From Hyphomicrobiales bacterium (GTDB taxonomy: Bacteria; Pseudomonadota; Alphaproteobacteria; Rhizobiales; RI-29), in NCBI GenBank assembly GCA_016125495.1, contig WGLQ01000007.1:186001-250000 (forward strand): a stretch of 64,000 nt of DNA, in the 5' to 3' direction. Shown here piece after piece: positions 60,179-64,000 of the stretch (position 1 is the stretch's first letter; each line of letters begins with the position of its first letter). Below the pieces are notes generated by a model. The model saw nothing but the letters and a program-made list of their open reading frames with translations. It made no database searches and was not told the origin of the DNA. The translations under genes and the position numbers were made by a program.

Positions 60179-60782
60179 TCGCGAGGCCGACGAGCGCCTC
60201 CTCGACGCCATCCAGGATTTCGTCTCCCACCACCCGGATCCCGCCGTCGCGCGCTTTCGCGACAACGTGGCGAATTGGGGAGGGGAGTGGCAGCCGGTCG
60301 AGCCCCGCCACCTGGCGGCGAGCGACACCCTTTCGCGCATGGCCTCGATGGCCGTGCCCTCGACCCGCCGGCTGGTCGACATGTTCATCGCCGAGCGCGG
60401 AACCCGCCTCTGGGAGCAGAGCTATACGAAAGCCATGGGTCTCGTCGGCGACGACATGCTCGGCGGCTACGGCTTTGCCGAGGTCGTCGGCAAGCGCGGC
60501 CCATTCATGAGCGAGCGCGTGCGGGCCGGCGTCGGTGTCTGGGGGCCGGGGATCGAATACCCGATCCACGATCACCAGCCCGAGGAGGTCTATGTCGTCC
60601 TCGCCGGCGCCATGGAATTCACCTTCGAGGGTCTGCCTTCGTCCCGGCGCGTGGCGGGCGAACCGGTGTTCGTCGCCTCGGGTCGCCGCCACGGTTTTCG
60701 CACCACCGACGAGCCGCTTGCCGTCTTCTACATCTGGCAGGGCGGCGACATGCGCCAGACCTCGCGTTTCGAGCAACGTTGA
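60162..60782 (+). CDS. Cupin of the DMSP-lyase family
   Basis: 206 residues from the ATG at 60162, inside the end of the hydrolase gene. A helical N-terminal part (LLDAIQDFVSHHPDPAVARF) precedes a cupin with the metal-site pattern WGPGIEYPIHDHQPEEVYVV (His136, His138, Glu142) and His177 in ASGRRHGF, ending PLAVFYIWQGGDM. The whole pattern, including the preceding WEQSYT and GYGFAEVVGKRGPF, matches the dimethylsulfoniopropionate lyase family (DddL/DddQ-type), which releases acrylate and dimethyl sulfide. Lyase activity is not proven: relatives that act on other substrates are known. Translation is likely coupled to the hydrolase. Confidence 0.8.
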   Translation: MASRPDREADERLLDAIQDFVSHHPDPAVARFRDNVANWGGEWQPVEPRHLAASDTLSRMASMAVPSTRRLVDMFIAERGTRLWEQSYTKAMGLVGDDMLGGYGFAEVVGKRGPFMSERVRAGVGVWGPGIEYPIHDHQPEEVYVVLAGAMEFTFEGLPSSRRVAGEPVFVASGRRHGFRTTDEPLAVFYIWQGGDMRQTSRFEQR

Positions 60783-60807
60783 GGGCGCGGTGTCGAACCG
60801 CGCCGGA

Positions 60808-61335
60808 CTATTCTTCCTTGCCCGGCGCGACGATGCCGAGGTGCTGGAAACCCTTCATCAGCTTGGGCTTCTTGGAGGAGATGCGGCCCGGATTGACACC
60901 CGCCCAGGCGATCTCGCCGCAGAGGCGGGCGTATTCGATCTTCGGGCAGCGGTTCATGACGACGGTGAGGCCGGCCGCCCGCGCGCGAGCCGCCGCCGCC
61001 GGGTTGCTCACACCGAGTTGCATCCACACGACCTTGGCCCCGATTGCGATGGCCTCGTCGGTGATGGCGTCCGCCGCCTCACTGTTGCGGAAGATATCGA
61101 CCATGTCGACCGGAGGCGGCACTTCGGCGAGAGTTGCATAGACCTTGCGGCCAAGAATCTCCTGACCGGCGAGTCCCGGATTGACCGGGAACACCTCGTA
61201 GCCCTTCGACAGAAGGTACTTGAGGACGAAATAGCTCGGGCGGACGGCATTGCCGCTCGCCCCGACGATCGCGATCCGTTTCACGCTCGCCAGGATCGCC
61301 CGGATCTCGTCGTCGTCATAGGTTTCATCGGACAT
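60808..61335 (-). CDS. CoA-binding-domain protein (YccU-like)
   Basis: 175 residues from MSDETYDDDEIRAILASVKR. A Rossmann-type CoA-binding domain: RIAIVGASGNAVRPSYFVLK, YEVFPVNPGLAGQEILGRKV, VDMVDIFRNSEAADAITDEA and AKVVWMQLGVSNPAAAARAR; the conserved CPKIEY follows (NRCPKIEYARL). The domain resembles that of succinyl-CoA synthetase and binds CoA or a CoA-like nucleotide; physiological role unclear. It begins 10 nt after the enoyl-CoA hydratase stop and should be cotranscribed. Confidence 0.9.
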   Translation of the reverse strand: MSDETYDDDEIRAILASVKRIAIVGASGNAVRPSYFVLKYLLSKGYEVFPVNPGLAGQEILGRKVYATLAEVPPPVDMVDIFRNSEAADAITDEAIAIGAKVVWMQLGVSNPAAAARARAAGLTVVMNRCPKIEYARLCGEIAWAGVNPGRISSKKPKLMKGFQHLGIVAPGKEE

Positions 61336-61345
61336 GCCCACCGCC

Positions 61346-62170
61346 TCAGTCACGCCAGATCGGCGCGCGTTTCCCGATGAATGCCTCGATCCCCTCGGCG
61401 GCATCGTGCTCCATCATATTGCGTACCATCACGTCGGCGGCGAAATCGTAGGCGTTCCCGAGCGGCATCTCGACCTGCCGGTAGAAGGCCTCCTTGCCGA
61501 TCTTCACGGTCGCTGCGGACTTAGAGGCGATCCGCCGCGCCATCGCGAACGCGGCATCGCGCGCACCACCGTCATCGACCACTCGGTTGACCAGCCCCCA
61601 GTCCACCGCATCCTCCGCCGAAATCATCTCCCCGAGCAGCAGCATCTCCATCGCCCGCTTACGCGAGACATTGCGCGAAAGCGCAACCATCGGCGTCGAG
61701 CAGAAGAGCCCGATGTTGACGCCCGGCGTGCAGAAGCTGGCGGAGCGGGCCGCCACTGCGAGATCGCAGCTCGCAACCAGCTGGCAGCCGGCGGCCGTCG
61801 CCGTCGCGTGCACCGCGGCGACCACGGGCTTGGGTGAACGCACCACCGTCTGCATGAGCCGCGCGCAGAGCCGCATTGTCTGCGCGAAGAACTCCCGCCC
61901 ACCGTCCGGGTCGGAGCGATGCGCGGTCAACTCCTTGAGGTCGTGCCCGGCACAGAACACCGGCCCCTCGGCCGCGAGCACGATGACCCGCGTCTGCCTG
62001 TCGTCGGCGGCGAGATCGATCGTGCGCTGCAATTCCCCGATCATCGCCAGCGAGAGCGAGTTGCGCTGCTTCGGGCGGTTGAGCGTGAGCTCGAGAACGC
62101 CGTCCACGAGCCGTGACAGGACCGCCGGCTGGCTCTCCGTTCCGTTCTCGATCGTCTTGTCTGGCATCAT
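61346..62170 (-). CDS. Enoyl-CoA hydratase/isomerase family protein
   Basis: 274 residues from the ATG at 62170, which has AAGGAGG at ideal spacing. Crotonase fold: LTLNRPKQRNSLSLAMI, VFCAGHDLKELTAHR (oxyanion-hole segment), VVAAVHATATAAGCQLVASC then DLAVAARSASFCTPGVNIGL. The second catalytic Glu of classic hydratases is not obvious, and the sequence is closer to the ECHDC3-like group. Substrate unknown. The next gene codes for a CoA-binding protein, so both may act on CoA esters. Confidence 0.9.
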   Translation of the reverse strand: MMPDKTIENGTESQPAVLSRLVDGVLELTLNRPKQRNSLSLAMIGELQRTIDLAADDRQTRVIVLAAEGPVFCAGHDLKELTAHRSDPDGGREFFAQTMRLCARLMQTVVRSPKPVVAAVHATATAAGCQLVASCDLAVAARSASFCTPGVNIGLFCSTPMVALSRNVSRKRAMEMLLLGEMISAEDAVDWGLVNRVVDDGGARDAAFAMARRIASKSAATVKIGKEAFYRQVEMPLGNAYDFAADVMVRNMMEHDAAEGIEAFIGKRAPIWRD

Positions 62171-62244
62171 GACAGGCCTCCTTGGCAAACCACCTGCCGC
62201 CGCCGGAACGACCCGTGCGGCCGGCGATCCCGTCCCGCACCCAC

Positions 62245-62973
62245 CTATTGCCGCGCAGCCTCGAGGATGCGCTCGTAATACTCGCGCACGAGCCTGATGT
62301 TCTCGGCATTGTCGAGCGCCGGCTGTGTCGAGAGCATGTCTTCGTAGATCTCGATCAATTCCTTGCGCGCCTCTTCGTCGATGCCCGGCTCCTTGCTCAC
62401 CTCCTCCATCTGTTCGCGCAGCTTGTCGCGCGGGTCCGTGAACTCCCCGGTCGCCGGATCGATCGCCGTGAAATAGAGGCCGATCGTGTTCTCCACCTCG
62501 ATCATGTGCGCAAAGCTCTCGAACCCGGCCTCGCGCGCGATTTCCTCGAGACGCCGCTCGTTATCCGCATCGGCCAGAACCGGCGCGGCGTTGGAGCCTT
62601 CATCGGCCTCAACCGCGCCCATCACGACGGCCATCATCTTGGGCCGCGCCAGTATGAAGGCCTCGATGTACGCCGGTGTCAGATCGACGAGGCGAACGTC
62701 GTCGAAGAAGGCATCGGACGGGCTGGCGTCATCCTCCTGGAAGGCCTCGTCACCCTCCTCGTCCGCCGTCTCGACACCCTCGCCGGCCGCCACCCGGCCC
62801 GTGCCGTACTGCGCCACGACGGGCGCATCGGGCGCGGAAACCACTGCGGAGGCCTCGGCCTCGCCTGGCCCGCCGATCGCGGCCGCTGTCAGCAGCGCCA
62901 ACATGACCAGGAACTGGCAGGTCCGCCCCGACCCACCTCGCCACCGCACCTGCTCGACGACCGCCTTGACCAT
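62245..62973 (-). CDS. Secreted protein of unknown family
   Basis: 242 residues from the ATG at 62973; the frame is open far upstream but only this start gives a signal peptide (CQFLVMLALLTAAAIGGPGEAEA). After an acidic linker (ETADEEGDEAFQEDDASPSD) there is a helical domain: LVDLTPAYIEAFILARPKMM, ERRLEEIAREAGFESFAHMI, LREQMEEVSKEPGIDEEARK and RLVREYYERILEAARQ. I do not recognise it. It lies 74 nt before the enoyl-CoA hydratase and is divergent from the thioesterase gene. Confidence 0.78.
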   Translation of the reverse strand: MVKAVVEQVRWRGGSGRTCQFLVMLALLTAAAIGGPGEAEASAVVSAPDAPVVAQYGTGRVAAGEGVETADEEGDEAFQEDDASPSDAFFDDVRLVDLTPAYIEAFILARPKMMAVVMGAVEADEGSNAAPVLADADNERRLEEIAREAGFESFAHMIEVENTIGLYFTAIDPATGEFTDPRDKLREQMEEVSKEPGIDEEARKELIEIYEDMLSTQPALDNAENIRLVREYYERILEAARQ

Positions 62974-63107
62974 CTTGCACCCACCCGCTTCATTCGAAGC
63001 ACCGAACATAGCCGAGCCCCGCCCGCTCGCAAGGCCCCGCCGCGCCGTCGGCCGGGGCCAGCTGCGCCGCGGAGAGCACGATTGCGCGAGCGCGAGGAGC
63101 CCGATTG

Positions 63108-63575
63108 GTGAGCGATGACATGAACCCGCCGGCCCGCGCCGTGATGACGGCGAGCGAGGTGGCCCGGCTGCTCGACGAGGTCTTTCCCGAAATCCACGAC
63201 GCCGGCCGCATCTTCGAGGTCGAGGCGATCCGCCCACTCGGCGCCTCTCTGCGCATGCGCTACCATCCTCGTAACCTGAGGCCGGGAGGCACGATTTCGG
63301 GCCCCGCCATGTTCACCCTCGCCGATCTTGCCATGTACGCCGCCGTGCTCGGCGCGATCGGTCCGGTTCCGCTCGCCGTCACCACCAACCTCAACATCAA
63401 TTTCCTGCGCAAACCCCCCGCCCGCGACATGATCGCCGACGTGCGCTTGCTGAAGCTCGGCCAGCGCCTCGCCATCGGCGAGGTGTCATTGTTCGGGGAG
63501 GGTGTCTCCGAGCCCGCCGCGCACGCCACGGCGACCTATTCCATCCCACCGCCCTCCAAGCGGGTCGGCGGATAG
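63108..63575 (+). CDS. PaaI-type hotdog thioesterase
   Basis: 155 residues if started at GTG 63108, which has GAGGAG about 9 nt upstream; TTG 63105 and ATG 63120 are alternatives. Hotdog fold of the PaaI/YigI-like group: RPGGTISGPAMFTLADLAMY is the active-site helix with Asp, and AVTTNLNINFLRKPPARDM the following strands. It would hydrolyse an acyl- or aryl-CoA of unknown identity. The only neighbour on this strand is rplM, 190 nt later, which has its own promoter. Confidence 0.88.
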   Translation: MSDDMNPPARAVMTASEVARLLDEVFPEIHDAGRIFEVEAIRPLGASLRMRYHPRNLRPGGTISGPAMFTLADLAMYAAVLGAIGPVPLAVTTNLNINFLRKPPARDMIADVRLLKLGQRLAIGEVSLFGEGVSEPAAHATATYSIPPPSKRVGG

Positions 63576-63647
63576 GAGAAAGCTGAGGTAAATGAATACC
63601 CCACGTCTATATAACTGATTTCAAAGCATTCTTTTTTTCGCTTTTGT

Positions 63648-63676
63648 TTGACAAACGCGTGCGTCGCCCGCTAGAA
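63648..63676 (+). promoter_or_regulatory. Promoter of rplM
   Basis: TTGACA at 63648-63653, a 17-nt spacer and CTAGAA at 63671-63676, close to alphaproteobacterial rRNA and ribosomal-protein promoters. It lies in an A/T-rich gap and about 88 nt before the rplM start. Confidence 0.75.
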
Positions 63677-63764
63677 GAGCCCGTCGGCGGACGGATGTCT
63701 CCGCCTCCCCCAATTCGTGACCATCGCGCCCCCGCTGCGGGGTCCAGCAAGCGGAGCCTCCCGC

Positions 63765-64000
63765 ATGAAGACCTATTCGGCCAAACCCGCCGAGATCGAG
63801 AAGAAATGGGTGCTGATCGACGCCGAGGGCCTCGTCGTCGGTCGCCTCGCCGCCCTCATTGCCCGGCGTCTGCGCGGCAAGCACCTGGCGATTTTCACGC
63901 CGCACGTCGATTGCGGCGACAATGTCATCGTCGTCAATGCCGAGAAGGTCGTCTTCACCGGAGCCAAGCGCACCGACAAGACCTATCATTGGCACACCGG
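63765..64000 (+). CDS. rplM: 50S ribosomal protein L13, 3' end outside the window
   Basis: The first 78 residues of L13 are visible, starting [20 protein letters not shown], with GCGGAG upstream of the ATG. The family blocks [36 protein letters not shown] and KTYHWHTG are all present. L13 binds 23S rRNA early in 50S assembly and is normally cotranscribed with rpsI, which would lie just past the window. Confidence 0.97.
   Translation, partial: MKTYSAKPAEIEKKWVLIDAEGLVVGRLAALIARRLRGKHLAIFTPHVDCGDNVIVVNAEKVVFTGAKRTDKTYHWHT

Overview
This is a 64 kb stretch of high-GC chromosome from an alphaproteobacterium, most likely of the Hyphomicrobiales (Rhizobiales). The evidence is gene content and order: an ExoR-like Sel1 protein beside tolC and pcm; nnr next to glnB-glnA; folK-rpoZ-rsh followed by DUF2062-pdxJ-acpS-lepB-rnc-era; a CyaC-type cyclase with a haem-like membrane anchor; and a NuoE with a C-terminal helix-hairpin-helix tail. 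No insertion sequence, prophage, CRISPR array or plasmid gene was seen. The ends cut through ilvD (left) and rplM (right).

Layout. 0-6.5 kb: ilvD end, ExoR-like protein, tolC, pcm, tRNA-Cys, tRNA-Asn and a plus-strand terminator. 6.5-11.5 kb: the prkA-yeaH-spoVR stress operon (minus strand). 11.5-17.7 kb: a gene-poor stretch, then an unusual plus-strand set of a membrane-anchored low-complexity protein, an ABC exporter whose nucleotide-binding domain has lost all its catalytic motifs, and a free-standing cyclic-nucleotide-binding domain. 17.7-25.3 kb: GNAT acetyltransferase, photolyase, exported TPR protein, exported NagZ-like hydrolase, tartrate dehydrogenase and a hotdog thioesterase. 25.4-29.5 kb: a VOC domain fused to the NAD(P)HX repair enzyme Nnr, then glnB-glnA behind a clear sigma-54 promoter.

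29.6-38.9 kb: a phosphorus and organosulfur block. phnM diverges from a phosphonate/phosphite-type ABC transporter in which the binding-protein gene has an early stop and the ATPase gene a frameshift. A sauS-sauT-like pair (sulfoacetaldehyde dehydrogenase and CoA ligase) and a Tat-exported PhoX-type phosphatase follow. 38.9-43.2 kb: DUF1489, a biotin carboxylase alpha subunit without its partner, and the CyaC-like cyclase. 43.2-51.9 kb: housekeeping genes on the minus strand. 52.1-56.4 kb: NYN protein, family-5-type uracil-DNA glycosylase, a membrane protein with an EF-hand-like loop, smpB, dapA and a small secreted cysteine protein. 56.4-63.6 kb: a lone nuoE, a class III aminotransferase divergent from an N-carbamoyl-D-amino-acid-hydrolase-like gene and a DMSP-lyase-family cupin, then a CoA-binding protein, an enoyl-CoA hydratase, a secreted unknown and a thioesterase. 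63.6-64 kb: the rplM promoter and gene start.

The best candidate for an undescribed system is the pseudo-ABC exporter with its adjacent cNMP sensor (14.4-17.7 kb); a redox-type adenylate cyclase in the same window could supply the ligand, but that link is only inference. Functions are assigned by reading motifs; nothing was searched against a database.
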